Under the pieces are notes generated by a model, which was given only the letters and a program-made list of their open reading frames with translations, searched no databases and had not been told where the DNA came from. Shown here piece after piece: positions 22,071 through 35,672 of a stretch of 60,000 bases of DNA (the stretch's first letter is position 1; each line of letters begins with the position of its first letter). The position numbers and the translations under genes were made by a program. The DNA is from Polytrichum commune (Eukaryota > Streptophyta > Polytrichopsida > Polytrichales > Polytrichaceae), in the NCBI GenBank assembly GCA_950295325.1, contig OX485804.1, forward strand, positions 65,760,033 to 65,820,032, written 5' to 3'.

Positions 22071-25000
22071 TTGGATGCTATGAAAGTACAAACCTAAAGT
22101 CATAGTTTATTACATTGTGTGAAGTCAGACAGGATGATGTATATATTTGGCATTCTGTATGCATACCTATTTGAACCTGAAAGAAAATGATCATTGAACT
22201 TAATTTGATTGAACATCCCAAAACCAGTAGAATCCAAAGAGATCACATTTAACTTGGCATTCACATCTAAATTGTCAATGTTCATCTTAAACTCAATCTC
22301 CTGTTGATATATAGTATAGATAATCTGAATGACAATGCTGTAAAACTAGTTTGGGCTGTTTCAAAGTAACAGTTGCAAATGAGTTGGCCATATATTGGAA
22401 AAAAAATTATTCCGACACCGAAAAAAACTTGCTCTATGCATTCTACATTGTCTATGCCCACTTAAATACCATGTACAAACTCCATTCCACCACTACACTA
22501 GATATTTTTCGTGTCCCCAATATTATTTGTCTTACTCAATATTAATTGTAAACTGCCCATGTAGTGTCACCAACACTAAGGGCTACTTCACACACGAGAC
22601 TGAGAGCCCATGACCATTACACTTCAAGCACTCTCATTGGTGGAAAAGGTGGAGCCGGTCCAAATTCGCTTTAGACTACACTTGAGGGACCAACGGACTA
22701 TGTGAATGTAAGATGGATGTAAAGTCTACATGGACTCCTACATGGCATCAAATGGATCATTTTTCATGGTCACTTGGACTATTTTCAAAAACCACCTCTT
22801 GGAGGTAGGCCTAACACAAAACCAGGAGACCATAGCATTCTGAATGCTCACAACCGTTGGTTTGTTCTATATTATCATGTGTGAGGATCCACATGAATAG
22901 AAATTCATTGAAATAGCATTTGGTTGAGGTTTGGTCACATATGACTTCACACTACCCTTGAAGATCCGTGACCACACTACATGATTTTGGAGGTGTCTTG
23001 GGACGGCCTTTGGACACTTTCTTTGGGCTCTCACAATTTTATGGTCACGGCTCGTGGCTCATGTGTGAGGTGGCTCTTAATGGAAAACTAACATTCTTTT
23101 GTCATTCCTTGGGAAAAAAAATGGCCATTTATCAATTACAATGTTGTAACAATTGTTGCTTACTAAGTGTGTTTTCATTCAAATTTCAATAATTTATGTC
23201 ATTATTTCATTAAAATTTTGTTAAGATGCAAAATATAACAAAAATGGATGAAGTAAAAGTAAGTTAGGTTGACAATATTTGTAATCTTAATTATGACAAG
23301 TGTCATTAGAAAAGCTACCACATTCACATAAAGTACCATCTGACAATATATTCAATATTCAATTTTTTTAACTACAAAGAATAGATGCACCCATAGCTGA
23401 TCACTTAAGAGATTTTGTGCCAGATTTGGAGAAGTATAAGGTGGTGCGGATTATTCTTGTGTAAGGAGATAGAAATCAAGAGGATTGAATTTTTTTTCAA
23501 TAAATTTTTTCATTAATTTGAAAATACTCTATATTTTTTAAGCCAAAAGTTGGCTAAACATATTATTGATGTCTAGAGTATGTCATAACCACTCATCTTA
23601 ATTGTTCAATCCTCCTCACTTTAGGACTAGATTCTAGCCTGATTGAAATTCAATCCCAGCCTAATCAAAATTTCAATCCCAATTTGATCAAAATTTTGAT
23701 ACCCAATAGATTGTTGATGGGATCCTAATTTGGAATAGGTGCATCTACTATAGCACTCTATAGTTGTGAACATTTGTAATTTTCATGTGTTTCACAAATC
23801 AACATATAGAATAGGTATAGCGAAATTAACATGTTGATCTAAATATGCATGCTACAAACCCTATATAGAAAGTGCCACACAACCATCAAGCTGAAAACAA
23901 AATTGCATCAATGGAGTGCAATTGGACTTGGAAAAAGACAGTGAGGATAAGGGTTAGTTTCCATGTAGGCATTGCCCACTAGATTCTAGTGGAAATGTAG
24001 TTGCCAAGAGCACATTATCTTAGGCTTAACATGTGGAGCAAAACTCAAGGGAACCCATAAGTGCTTCAAGAGCCTCATGAGTAAAAATGAAAATGCAAAT
24101 GCAAACCCTAACAATATTGGACAACGTAGTCATTGAGGATTATTACCATATGACAATAATCAATGAAAATATGTATTGGATGTAACTAGCATATCTATTG
24201 TCAAATTTTTCTCAAAACCTTAGGGTCTCCTTTTGTACATCTACCAATTTACTTCAAGATTCTCAATAACCTTTTTAAAAGTACACACTATAGAAAGATA
24301 ATACCACTCTCTTATGTATATTGTGTACACTAATGTCTCAAATAATACCCCTTATTACACTCACATCAATTCATACATGGTATGAAGAGTCCACCTTCAA
24401 GAGTTTAGGCTTCATATATGATATGCCAACCATAATCAAAGTCAATCAATCTTTAGATAAAATTGGATTGCTAGGCAATCAACTAAAAAGCATACTTTTG
24501 AAATTCTAAAATCCCCTACCTCTAGATAAGCCACAATATATTTCACATTACATTTCAAAAAGTACCTCCATGCATGTGCATAACTATGAGTCATAATTTG
24601 TGTAGCTTATGTATATGTAGTATGGCAAAGTTCAAATCAACAACCCTTGTGTGCACTCACATATATTCGTACATGTTTAGTACAGTGCACCCCATGGGCT
24701 AGTTTCATTACATTTATATGTTTTCATCCGTTTTTGTCATTTGGTAATGATCCCCAATGACTATCATGTCCATTCTTGTAGTGTTATAAATGTCGTGAGG
24801 TTGATATATCTCATGGTTTATATATTATGTATGTGGCGGAAGAATTTATCACACTTAATTGAAAATCTTAGCATAAATACATGAACCTATTTTGAAACCT
24901 ACCATTAGTATGCGTACATTTGTTTCTCTCTATAGATTTCTCGTATATATGGGGTTTTAATTCATAGTCACCCACGCATGTCATCTAGGTTTCCAATGAA

Positions 25001-25100
25001 GAGTCCATTGGCCACCGGGCTTGCATTAGCCACTAATGATAAGGAACCATGGTACCCATTCTCCAACAAACAAGGTCTTTTGAATAGAAGCTTCCAAACC
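22070..25100. other. Gene-free stretch with old repeats
   Basis: No gene is recognised. It holds the second copies of the repeats described at 16350 (about 23388-23700) and at 2375 (about 24720). Open frames are short and motif-free. Confidence 0.5.
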
Positions 25101-25106
25101 GTTTTA

Positions 25107-25224
25107 ACAAGGTGAATTTCATGACTTGGCTAATTATCTGCAGCTTTGTTATGTTTATTACTTGGAAAGAGAGGAATCATTCAATGTTTAGTAGGAGAGA
25201 TGGGCCGAAGGTAAATTGTATCAA
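25107..25224 (+). pseudogene. L1-type LINE C-terminal fragment
   Basis: The frame NKVNFMTWLIICSFVM followed by FITWKERNHSMF matches the conserved end of plant L1 LINEs, where hydrophobic residues precede a W-K-x-R-N-x-x-x-F block in the region after reverse transcriptase. Only this tail is visible, so it is a truncated copy. A second LINE of a different type begins about 600 bp downstream. Confidence 0.5.
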
Positions 25225-25838
25225 CTTTGGTGGTCATCTCTGTTAGACACAGTCGTGGGAGATGGCAAGGGGTGCTTTAAGGCGTATAAGAAAGCACCCG
25301 AAATTGCTCAGTCATGTTTTTCTTATAAGTTTGATAGCTCTTGGTGTACTCACCATATGTATTTTGTTAGAACACGTGCCTATCAACCTTCATCTCCTCT
25401 CACTCACATTCACCCGTCATCATTCACATTCAAGATACCAAGTTACCCAAAAGCATTTAATTCATACGATTCATCAATCATCTTTTTTTCTGAATATTAT
25501 ATCCTCTATAATAATTCCAATGAAGCATTCATTTGTCAAAGGTGAAGATTTGTACTCTTTCCTCTGGCAAGAGGAGGTGTCTTAACCATGATCCATAACA
25601 AAATCTATTTTCTAGAAAATATCACAAAGATACAAACCCCCATCGAAATATCCTCGTACCTCCAAACTTTACTAATTCTCAGCAAGCCCCTAGACCCCAT
25701 CACTCTAATGAACCCATACATGCCCTCACACGCATAGGACCTCCATTTAATCCCCACCATCCATGCGCATATTACCTCCATCATCAACTCCATCACCAAA
25801 GTTGAGAAGGATTCAGAACCCAATGCAACACCTCTTGT

Positions 25839-27020
25839 CAAATACAAACTTTATTGGCCGCACTTGAAGATGCTAGGCTCACATACAATTATATATTCAT
25901 CACATATATTGGCTTTGGAAACGCGTTTGGTTTCATTGACCATGCCCGGCTCCTAGCCATCATGCGCAACTTAGGTTACCCCAACAATGTGATAGAAATC
26001 ATAGGAAACCTCTACACAGAAGCCACCACATCTTTCCACAAAGATCCATTTGGAAGCACCCGCCCCATACACATTCATAGAGGTACCATACACCATGTGC
26101 CCATACATCTTTGTCATATTTCTAAAGCCACTCCTCTAGTGGCTTGAACGAAACTCATACGGATATCATTTGAACACTTCCAGCATTGAATGCCACACCA
26201 TAGCCTATGCGGGATGACATAGCCTTACTCACTGACAACATACAAAATATGCAACCCCAATTAGGAAAACACCACATCTCTTTGCAAAATCAATCGGCAT
26301 GGACCTCAACCTATCTAAATGTGCCTAGACCAGGTGCCCAAATAAATCTCATCTCTTCTCCCCCCAACCTATATCTTCAAAGCATGCCTACAAGCATCTT
26401 GCATCATCATGTGCAAAGGCAACCAATTTCCCGTCCTAACACAAAATGAACCACACACATATCTAGGCATCCAACTAATCCCCACCTTGAAATGGCATAT
26501 ACAAAAACAAGTCACAAGTACATCAAATATTGAAAACAAGTGCAAAGTACTACTATCACCGACAACAATTATACATAATCTTAAAATAATAAACACAATT
26601 ATCCACCTAGGAATTCCATACACATTCTACATTGCTCCCTTTTCCAAGCCCGACATCACAAGCCTTGACAAAATCTTTATCCGTCTCACAAACGTGGTTC
26701 GTAAAATACCCAACAACTCCCCAAATATCCTACACAACTACCACACGACAACTGGCATGAATACATTCTCCCCTCTCCCATATTATGTCACGTGTTTGGG
26801 GACCCAACTATCTCACACCTATAATGATATAGGACAATTGGGTCACATTCATCAAGGATTGGTTAAATACACAACCGCAATAAATGGCGGCTCATCAACC
26901 CTACCTAGTCCTAAGTATCAAGTGTGCACCCAGATCCCCAATTGCCAAAACTTGTTCCTCCTCCAATATAACTTCAACATCCACCTAAATCCCAAAGACT
27001 ATTCCTTTCCAATTCACTAG
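25839..27020 (+). pseudogene. Decayed LINE reverse transcriptase (YADD type)
   Basis: Successive plus-strand frames give QTLLAALEDARL, FITYIGFGNAFGFIDHARLL, MRNLGYPNNVIEIIGNLY, a RGTI motif, then (shifted) PYIFVIFLKPLL, then YADDIALLTD, and the post-palm YLGIQLIPTLKWHIQKQ with PYTFYIAPFSKPDITSLDK. These are motifs A to E of a non-LTR reverse transcriptase in order. The first catalytic Asp (usually Y-x-D-F in motif A) is Gly. A run GGG at 26211-26213 has one base too many and shifts the frame inside YADD. A further frame change occurs near the RGTI motif and stops are scattered. The last segment is still open for 203 codons. Confidence 0.8.
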
Positions 27021-27148
27021 ACCCTCCGAGAGCACAAATCAAACGTATATTTTCTCCCCACAAAAATTCAATATTATATACAAAGCAGTCCCCCAACTAA
27101 TCAAAGTTGCACTACCCCAAGCCAAAGCCATATTCCAACCTCTCATCA

Positions 27149-27164
27149 ACCCCCCCCCCCCCCC
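27149..27164. repeat. Poly-C run
   Basis: About sixteen consecutive C residues between AACC and ATCATAC. It could be a slippage site or a sequencing artefact. Confidence 0.9.
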
Positions 27165-29430
27165 ATCATACAACAATGGCAACATTGGCCCTCTCAAACA
27201 CCAATGATGGTTGTAAACCATATCACCATCTTTAGTCCAACTAGAAACAATCCCACGTGCCCCATCATAAGTTCCCCAATAAATTATGGGTTGCTTAGAC
27301 CCATGAAATGAATTGCCCTCCTCCACCACAATCACTAAGACCCCGCTTGACCCAAGTTAGTGTGCCATGAGACCCCATCCGACTAGGCACCCACCTAGGC
27401 AATCAGGGACACACATGAGGGATAGAGTCAATGTCAAGTTCTCCCTCCCACGGCCGTTGCAAGCCTACCTGTGACAAAACAACACCATGAGGGACTGCCG
27501 TAGGAATCTCCTCACCTATGAGTCCCTCATGTACCATTGTAGAGGACTCTCCCAAACCATCTTCAACTGCATCACCACCTCTTATTGTTGGAGGGACCAC
27601 CTCCAAGCCAATCGCACCATCCCTCAAAGCGATCTCTCAAAAGTGCAAAGCAAAGCACGATCATGAGATTACTACCCACTGCATGCCCCTCTTGGACGCA
27701 ATCATGGTCAAGTACACAACTCTAGTACGTTGCATAGGTTTAAGTGAAAGTGATTTGGAACTATAAACTAACTTTGAATTTTGTGAAGGAAAAACTCATG
27801 AACATTTGAAAAACACATTGATCTACAAAGCCAAGCAATTTATGTTGACAAATTCTTTTCCAAGAAATGTCTACATATTTTAGAAGATGTTGCAAGTAGT
27901 GTGCATGTAGATATATTGAACACGTAGTTGTTTAAAATTTGTTTAAAACATGATAAAGTTACATTAAATTGATGTTTTTCCTAATTTTTTTGGCAATGGT
28001 GCCCTCAAGTTTACAATGAATTCAAGGATTATGAAAAAAATAAAATCCAACTTCAAAATATTTAAGGTCATGAAATCTACGTCCAAAACCAGATCTAGCC
28101 ATTACCTTTTGAGAAGTACTTTTAATGATAAATTTTGAAGATCTCATCTTGATATTCTATATTTGAGTACCTACAACAATAATAGAGGGCACCTTGGGGA
28201 AAAACCGAGCTTAAACAACACTTTGCTACTACTTCTAGGCTTTTCACCCAAAAAATTTGATTTTTGTATACCGGAGCACTTTTTCCGTATACTTGACCGT
28301 GCTTGCTCCCTCTTACTTAAGTACGATAGTACAACACTTCTTGAAAAAGTGGATTAACCCATTGAGTGCGATGTGCTCAGTTTAAATCTCACTCCTTGTT
28401 GTCACATCTCCCTCCCATACATCACATGTGTTTGACAATAAAACAATCCACCAAAGAATCTAAACCACACACTCGCATACATCATGTTTTCATTATTGTA
28501 ATGTCGACTTTGTGTTATTCCATAATGTCACAGGTTGCGCTGATTCTCCTCTATCATGCATCCATGTTAACACTACAAAAGTCCTTAATATAGCACATGC
28601 ACTTTGGGTGCTACAAATGTGATATTACGGAGTTGAGAGTGTATTTGGATGCTAGATATTTGACATACTCAATCTTTCAATTCTCAACTTTTCCAACTTC
28701 TCCCTCGGTTCCTTCGCTTGACCTTTGGCATATTATGGGCACCGCTCCAACTTTCAAGCATGGCTCAAGCCACACGCATTCCATATCTCTCCACCTTTTG
28801 CCGACCACATATGGATGCAGGCTCAATGAGCTCACTGATCATGGGTCCCAGCCTCTATTGTTGCCAATTGTGTAACTAAAGTAAGGTGATATGTGGCCCT
28901 ATTGTGGGCACTTTCAAATCTACATATATTTGTTGGCGGACATTAAGTTCGCCCGTACGAACTATGGGGGTGTCAGATCCGGGCGGGGGGCAACCTCCAG
29001 GGAAATTTTTGAACCCGACTGAAAACAACTGTCCGCCTCGCCCAACTTCGAAAAAAATATTGCCTTTGCATTTTTGAAGGCCGCTTGACTACAAATCCCA
29101 TATTGAGTGCACTTCGCCTTCAAGGTCTAAAATCCAGTATATATGTGCACTTCCAATTAGTAAATAAGCAATTCATTGGGATTTAATTCCGGAAATGAAA
29201 CCATCAATGAAGCACGTAATTAACTTGGAGGTCAAATAAAATTACAAAATCCTCATTAACATTGAAGTTATAATTTTTATGACTTACCATTTGAAATTGT
29301 CTTTGTCATTCTAAAATGACACTTAAATTTAGTGTGCTGATTTAGTATGTATATTTTATAATATTTTAGTAACACCGCCTACTTTCACAAGTATTCATTC
29401 ACATTCAAACCAATTAAGTGTGATTTATGC
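27165..29430. other. Gene-free stretch
   Basis: No family-level coding signal. Open frames up to 92 codons on the plus strand (28597-28875) show no motif. A GC-richer patch at 28930-29090 has no identifiable role. Confidence 0.4.
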
Positions 29431-29441
29431 TATGTTCATTG

Positions 29442-31658
29442 CACGGGGAGGTCACTTAGTGCATTTTAAAAACGACGTGCGGCATAATATAGGGAGGATT
29501 AAAATCATTTGACATAAAAATTATAAAAGAATTCCAAATAACGAAGGGTCCATTAAAAGTACATAAGCCCGTTACACGGGGGGATCACACCCTCTTACAT
29601 TTTGTAATCACGTGCGATAATGGGGTATTTAATGGGGGGGTATTTATGCACCTCTTGGTATTTTTTTCCTCCCTATTTGTAGATATAAAGTTGCTTTGAC
29701 ATATTTTTAAGCACCCTATGTTTATTTGTAATTTTTTCGAGAGACCAATTTTTAGCATCATATTTTTTTTATAAATTGTACAGGTACCAAATAATGAACA
29801 GAATACTATAGCATTGCAAAATCGACTATGTGAGCAACAAACGTTCCATACCATCCATCTTGTCATTTAATCGGTTTCAATTAGTTATACCAATGCTAAA
29901 GCATTCAAAGTGCCATTTAAAACACAATCAATAACACTTGGAGTTTAGTTAAAAGATTACCAATGAACATGGAGATGACAAAATGTACAAGCTAACATAA
30001 ACAAGTTGTAAACACGGATAGAACAAAATAAGAAATATAATCAATTGTCATAAAACATGAAAATTTTGCATAATTATCTACTCCAAACAAAAAATTGCAT
30101 TCAATTGAAAAAAATAAATACACAAATTGAAAACATTTACTTTAATTGTGTTCACAAACACATTTAACCTTGTACCAAATATTTACAATGTGAAGGGTTA
30201 GGATATAACTATGCACCCTCCAATACATGTCAAGGTACATATCAATATCCTCCACAATGTCATGATAAGACAAAATTTTGGAAAGATTTAACACCAATGA
30301 TGACAAAGAACTAAAACTAATTGTTGGCATGAGGCGGACATACCTCACGAGAGCGGAACAAGCCGAATCTTTGGCGCTTGTGAAACATCATGTGTGAATG
30401 CTGTGAATGCTATGGAGCAAAGAAGAAAGCTCCAAAAAATGTGTCTTACCTACCGCCTTTGTGTCACGCTTCACCAATGCAAGACCTCCTACCCAAACAC
30501 TTCACCGCCTTCACACCACTATGCTTGTCCAAACCCTAAGCAAACCCAAGGGCCGTTGAGAAGTCACAACATTCCTTCCCCCAAAAAAATCCACAACGTT
30601 TCCCTCCAAACTAACGCGTTTCATTCAAATTTGGACAAAATTTACACAATTCTTCATCCAAGTAGTCAAACCCATAATTATTCTATTGATTCTACTACAC
30701 ACATTTGGGGGAGATCCAATATCTATAATCCTATTTTTTTTCTACTGATTACTAAAATGGAGGAATTATTCATCGCCTTATTTTACATATAAACATGTAG
30801 GGGACATATTTCCAAAGCTATGGTAGATCTAATGAATGTATAAATTTTACCCTCAACAAATTAAATTGACCCTATTTTTTATCTCACACGGTTTCTAAAA
30901 TTCCGATAGTCACCTCCCCGTGGCCCATTACAAGTAAAATAGATAGGTATAAAATATGGGCCATTCCCTTTTAGTAAAAATAATATAGGGGCTGAAAATA
31001 AGGATCTTAGGATGTATGTTTAGTAGAATCAATTTCGTACGCATGCCTCACGAGGGATGGATGAAAAATTACTCATCATTCACCCAAAAATGGATGAAAT
31101 TGGAAGCCTAACTCTATGCCCGACTTCTCTTGGTGGTTTTTCTCCCCTTCTCTTTTGAAACTCTTCAACCCGATTGTAGGGCACCTGTTTGTGCACAACA
31201 TTTGAGCCTCACCGTTGTGTTTAGGGTTTACGATTGCTTGTCATCATCCTCTTCTCCAATCTTGTGTAGAGTTTTTTAGCTAGGCTGCATAATCTGATGC
31301 GGAAACCTTGAAGAGCAGGTCTGAAACAATCCACTTTAAGTTTTTCACTTTAAGTTTTTGTACTTGGTTTTTGCAATGGTACGTAATTTTTATATTTTTT
31401 TGTTGCCATGCTTTTCCCATCACTTTTGCATTGCATACATTCTTAAATTCAGTTTTTTTATTAAAAAGAATATAGACTACAAAAAAATTCAATGGCATGG
31501 GCATTATAAGTAATGGTAGGGTACAAAAAAATAGGCCATTTTAGAATATTATGTAATTATAGGGAGCTTTTAATTCGTGCCTTGGGTAAATAGCCCCTAA
31601 ACAAATACCCCTCCGCCGCACATGGTACACAAAAATCCTACTGAGTGACCTCCCCGTG
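29442..31658. mobile_element. Non-autonomous hAT-like DNA transposon, 2.2 kb, with 8-bp target duplication
   Basis: The left end CACGGGGAGGTCACTTAGT and the inverted right end (CACGGGGAGGTCACTCAGT on the other strand) match at 18 of 19 positions. They are flanked by the perfect 8-bp duplication GTTCATTG at 29434-29441 and 31659-31666. Eight-base duplications and CA-starting inverted repeats are typical of hAT elements. No transposase is encoded, and more than half of the length is a second element inserted at 29575. Confidence 0.85.
29575..30922. mobile_element. Related hAT-like element nested inside the first, 1.35 kb
   Basis: Its ends begin CACGGGGGGATCACA (left) and CACGGGGAGGTGACT (right, inverted), related to the host element's ends. 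They are flanked by GCCCGTTA (29567-29574) and GCCCATTA (30923-30930), an 8-bp duplication with one later substitution. It has no transposase: open frames inside are short and unrecognised. Confidence 0.75.
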
Positions 31659-31659
31659 G

Positions 31660-33700
31660 TTCATTGCTATTCATATATATATATATCCAAAATGAACATA
31701 GCATTGGACAACCTATGCACTAGTAGGCTACCTGTTCTAGAAAATGAGACAGCAAATGGCCCTAATGCTAACCTAGCTAGCCAGCTGGCAGGTAAGATGA
31801 CCCTATTTTAAAATACAATCAACAAGTATTATTGGACCCATATGTTGGTTTACTCTTGCAAAGTGGACATTGATGTTTTGGTTAAATATTGTTCATTTTG
31901 CAATGGTGGACCATCATAAGGGGGGACGAAATTATCTCATAATTCCTAGGCAACCATTCATGGGTGGAACTAAGGTAGAGGGTACTATAATTTACACCCC
32001 ACCCAAAGTCAACACTCATGCATGCCTCCTAATCCCATACTTTGAACACACCTTAAACCATCCAAATGTCCAGCACAAATGGGTGGACCATCATAAGTTG
32101 GGGACAAATTTGGATGACAAGCAAGGCTTTCTTGGGACGAAAACGGGATTGGATTGGGCAAGCATTGGAACGTAGCTAGGGGTGAGTTACTTATTATTAC
32201 AATCCCGCATATAAAAGCTATAAGGCCTAAATGTTTTTTAATTATATAGAGTGTTCGTTTCAATATGGAGGCGGTTTGGGTAAAATGTGGGAGCGGTTTT
32301 GGAAGGATGCGGGGTTGGTTTTGGGTAAAAAAATATAGGAGTGGTTTGGGCAAGTGTCATAATGGTTTTTGAGAGCTATTTGTAGTGAATTCTTTTTGGG
32401 CCTAGGGATAGACTTAAAAATCTAGGGATGAGCGACTTCAAAAGTTTCTAGTATATTCATATAATGTTCAATTTTATTGAATTTTGTTTCTAGTATGTCT
32501 ATTAAGCCAATTTGCTAAGCCAACCATACATACTACTAATCCAAATGGACTCCATAATTAGGCTAAATCACTTCAAGTGTTGGTTTAAGCACCCTCTACC
32601 TCAGGTGGCCCAATAAGAGGCTTCAAGTGGAGGTTTCTTTATACCGTAGTACCATAGCTGGTTCGTTCAAAAATAATTCTAAAAATAAAAAACGTAAAAA
32701 TTATGAAATTATGAAGACAGAAAAACGAAAATAGAATAAATTAATTTTTGCAATCTTTTGGTGTTTCTAAGCCATTTAAGGTCATTTTTACTGATTTTTT
32801 TGCTAAAAATGAAAATTGAGAAATTCAGTTTTTTGAGAGGCGAACCTTATTTTTTCAAAATAAATAAATATTCGTTCGCCAGGGGACGAACCAGCTATTG
32901 TGTTACGGTATACATAGTACGTAAGGAATTATGTTGAGCTCAATCCGATACTGAAGGAGTGATTTTGTTTAATTGTTTGAATATAGTGAGATTCCGGGAA
33001 CTACATTAATGTGTGCATAAGGTTGCAATTTAGGAAATACTAGGTTGCCTCTTTACTCAGGAAAGATACATTGGGTAAATCTATGTCACAAAAACTTATA
33101 ACTTTCTTCATTCAACGGCATACCTACCACAACCAAAAATGCCCAAGGTTTACTTCTACTATGGTTCAACAAATATAAAAAAATAGTGTGGAATTTTGAT
33201 ACATTAGCGTGTTGAGGCAACCGGTAAGTGCACATATCATTATACATTGTTTTTCTTGAGTTATGTATCTTGCTTGAAGGCTTACCGTTTCAAATGAAGT
33301 AAACCATTATTCTACGTTATAGCTCTTCTTTTGGAGACCTTTTCAACAAGTTGTCATCCACTAAAGACTTCCTTTTACATGTGGCGTGTTCTATGACTAG
33401 ACCAAATATTTCATGCTTTTAGAGGACCGCCTCCGATAATAAACCAAGCCTAAAAGTGTGTGCGTAGTTGAACCGCTTGCCTAAACCTTAGACTTTCACC
33501 TATGGTTCATCCAAGGATAGGTGATAGACACAACCACGTAATTGGCCACACTTCACCTTTCGTGTTGTACGTTAATAACGTATGTGAGTCACTATGCTTG
33601 CACTACCTAGTAGGAAAAGGGGCAAAGTGGTCTCTTCCTCGTCCCTTCATACACGTCCTATTTGGCATGGGTCATCTAGGAACATAAGATCATATTTCCC
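31660..33700. other. Gene-free stretch with minor repeats
   Basis: GGTGGACCATCATAAG occurs at about 31902 and 32083 in the same orientation. A (TA)n tract lies at 31673-31685. Open frames there (for example 31870-32175) overlap on both strands and look like chance. Confidence 0.45.
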
Positions 33701-33710
33701 TCCGTCCCAA

Positions 33711-33873
33711 CATAACATTATTCAAATTCATAACAGTGTTTATTGGGACTAACAATATTCCATGGAATATTCTTGGATGGTTCCCACATTCCATATGTGG
33801 GAACTACCCATGAATATTCCACGGAATATTGTTAGTCCCATAGTACATTGTTATGGACCTGAACAATGTTATG
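33711..33873. mobile_element. Long foldback / MITE-like inverted repeat (163 bp)
   Basis: The whole segment pairs with itself. CATAACATTATTCAAATTC at the left matches the inverse of the right end ending ..AATGTTATG. The central arms share GGGACTAACAATATTCC then GTTCCCACA with few mismatches, around a TTCCATATG loop. Smaller palindromes (AATATTCCATGGAATATT) nest within each arm. The left flank CCCTCCGTCCCAA recalls Stowaway-type ends, but no TA duplication is clear. A transcript would form a near-perfect hairpin. Confidence 0.8.
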
Positions 33874-34094
33874 AAGATGATTGTCCTACTCCCCGGAGTT
33901 TTGTATTCCAAAATGTTTTGTCAAACAAACATGTCTTACCCGTGTCCGAGATGATGTGTTAAATGTAGTATTAACAATAACTTGGACCTTTTTCCTACTA
34001 TATGGTCTTAGTGGTACTGGGAAAAAAATGGTTGAAAAGTAGATGTGTCAATAATAACTTCATGAATTATTCATGCCTCAGTTGATGATGCACA

Positions 34095-34580
34095 TTGCAG
34101 CCGCAAATAATAGGTAACCGTGTTCAATGTTGGGTTATTAGTTGGGATGTGCCGTAAATACTTACAATTCAATTTGCAATGGCCAACAACATGGAGGACA
34201 AAGAGGGGCAAAAGAGGGGTGAGTCATCCTTAGTACACCGTATCCTTTATAAAGCAAAGGTGAACTCTTAGTAAAGGTGGCTCAATGTCATTGGTAGTGG
34301 GTATTACGATGTGGATGTGGGAAATATACATTATTTTAAACCTAAGGGCAACTCAAGTTGGAGAGGCGTGTGATGGGTGACCATTTCACAATCCTCAATA
34401 ATATGTTCGCCGTGTTCAATGTGAGTCATTAGTTGAGGGGTAACAAAGATTTTTACAATTTAATTGGCGATGGCCACCTGGGTGGAGGATATTATGAGCC
34501 CAATAATGAAGGATACCAAGTCAACTTTTGTATACCATATATCCTTGTGGTGTAGACTTTTGAGGTGACCTCTAAGTAAA
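34095..34580. repeat. Diverged direct duplication, about 300-bp period
   Basis: CCGTGTTCAATGT, GTTATTAGTTG / GTCATTAGTTG, TTACAATT.AATT, GC.ATGGCCA, TGGAGGA, CCTT..TAAAG / CCTTGTGG and TCTTAGTAAAGGTG / TCTAAGTAAAGGTG appear in the same order at about 34117-34280 and 34408-34580. Confidence 0.6.
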
Positions 34581-35464
34581 GGTGAAGTGTTATTTGGAAA
34601 TGTGGTCATTGAAAATACGCTATCCTTGAGAATGGAAGCGTTCATAACTATTATAACCACGAGTCATCATTTTTGTTAAGTAGCTATAGTAGCTTGAGTT
34701 TTATGTTCTTGGTTAGTTCATACTTAAATTCATTATTATAATAAACACATAGTCATAATCTCTAATGAACACAAATATACACGAAGGCAAGGAGGACTCA
34801 TAAAAGTATTAGGAAGGAAAGGGAAGGGACGAGGACATAACAATAGTTAGATCCATAATAATGTTCAGTGGGATTGACAACCCACCACAAAATATTCCCC
34901 ACATTTAGTCTGAATGATCGAGGAGGATTTTTAATATGCTTTGATTTCGCTATGTTTACTTGGTTGCAATTGGGTTGCTATTTTTGTAGAAATAGAATTA
35001 GGCTTGCCGAAGGTGAGACAAGGGGAGGGCTCTTTTGCCCTTCCTTTGGATTTTTCTCGTCAAGTAGATTCTTTCTCCCCTTTCCTAACGTGGCACTTTC
35101 CAACTATTTATTTTGTAAATCTTCCCCCACCCCGGACCAATATGAAGTAGACATTGAATAAACACGGATACATACATACATATATATACTCTTTCCTTTC
35201 CTTGTCATGCTTGCGTGCCCATTACTTTTACTTGTGAAAGCCTAATGGAGTTGACACATATGCAAGCGCATGCCAGCCTAGCAATTCCATCCCAAAGAGG
35301 CATGACACATGTACACACACATATGCCGGCGCACAATAATAATAAGAACGACCATGTCCTACATAGCACGAAGTACTTCAATACTCTCCTCAATTTAAAG
35401 AAAGCTTTGCTACAATTTAGGGATGGAGTTCGCCCCTAGATTTACCCACCCAATCGCTGCTCTC

Positions 35465-35672
35465 CACGTGGCCATGCTTGACCTGAGCCAAAGTGAAAGG
35501 GTACTAGCCCAAGCCTCATCGTCCTAGGAAGGGATCCAAGATCTTCAAGCTTCGAGCCTCCATTCCCGTCCCCACGTGAGAAATGACCCCAAAAGAGCCT
35601 GCCACGTGTATGGTGTGAATGGCCGACACCTGTTCCCACGAGAGAGCTTCCCATAGGCTGGGCCCTCACGTG
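35465..35672. promoter_or_regulatory. Cluster of four G-boxes (CACGTG) upstream of the HMA gene
   Basis: CACGTG cores lie at 35465-35470, 35573-35578, 35603-35608 and 35667-35672, all 308-515 bp before the ATG at 35980. Two have ABRE-like flanks (CCACGTGTA, CCACGTGAG). In plants such clusters bind bZIP and bHLH factors and often give ABA or stress response. The local GC content rises here, consistent with a promoter. Confidence 0.6.

Noticed and set aside
29442-31658. Transposase gene inside the hAT-like elements
   Set aside because: The longest internal frame (30394-30792) has no transposase motif; the elements are non-autonomous.
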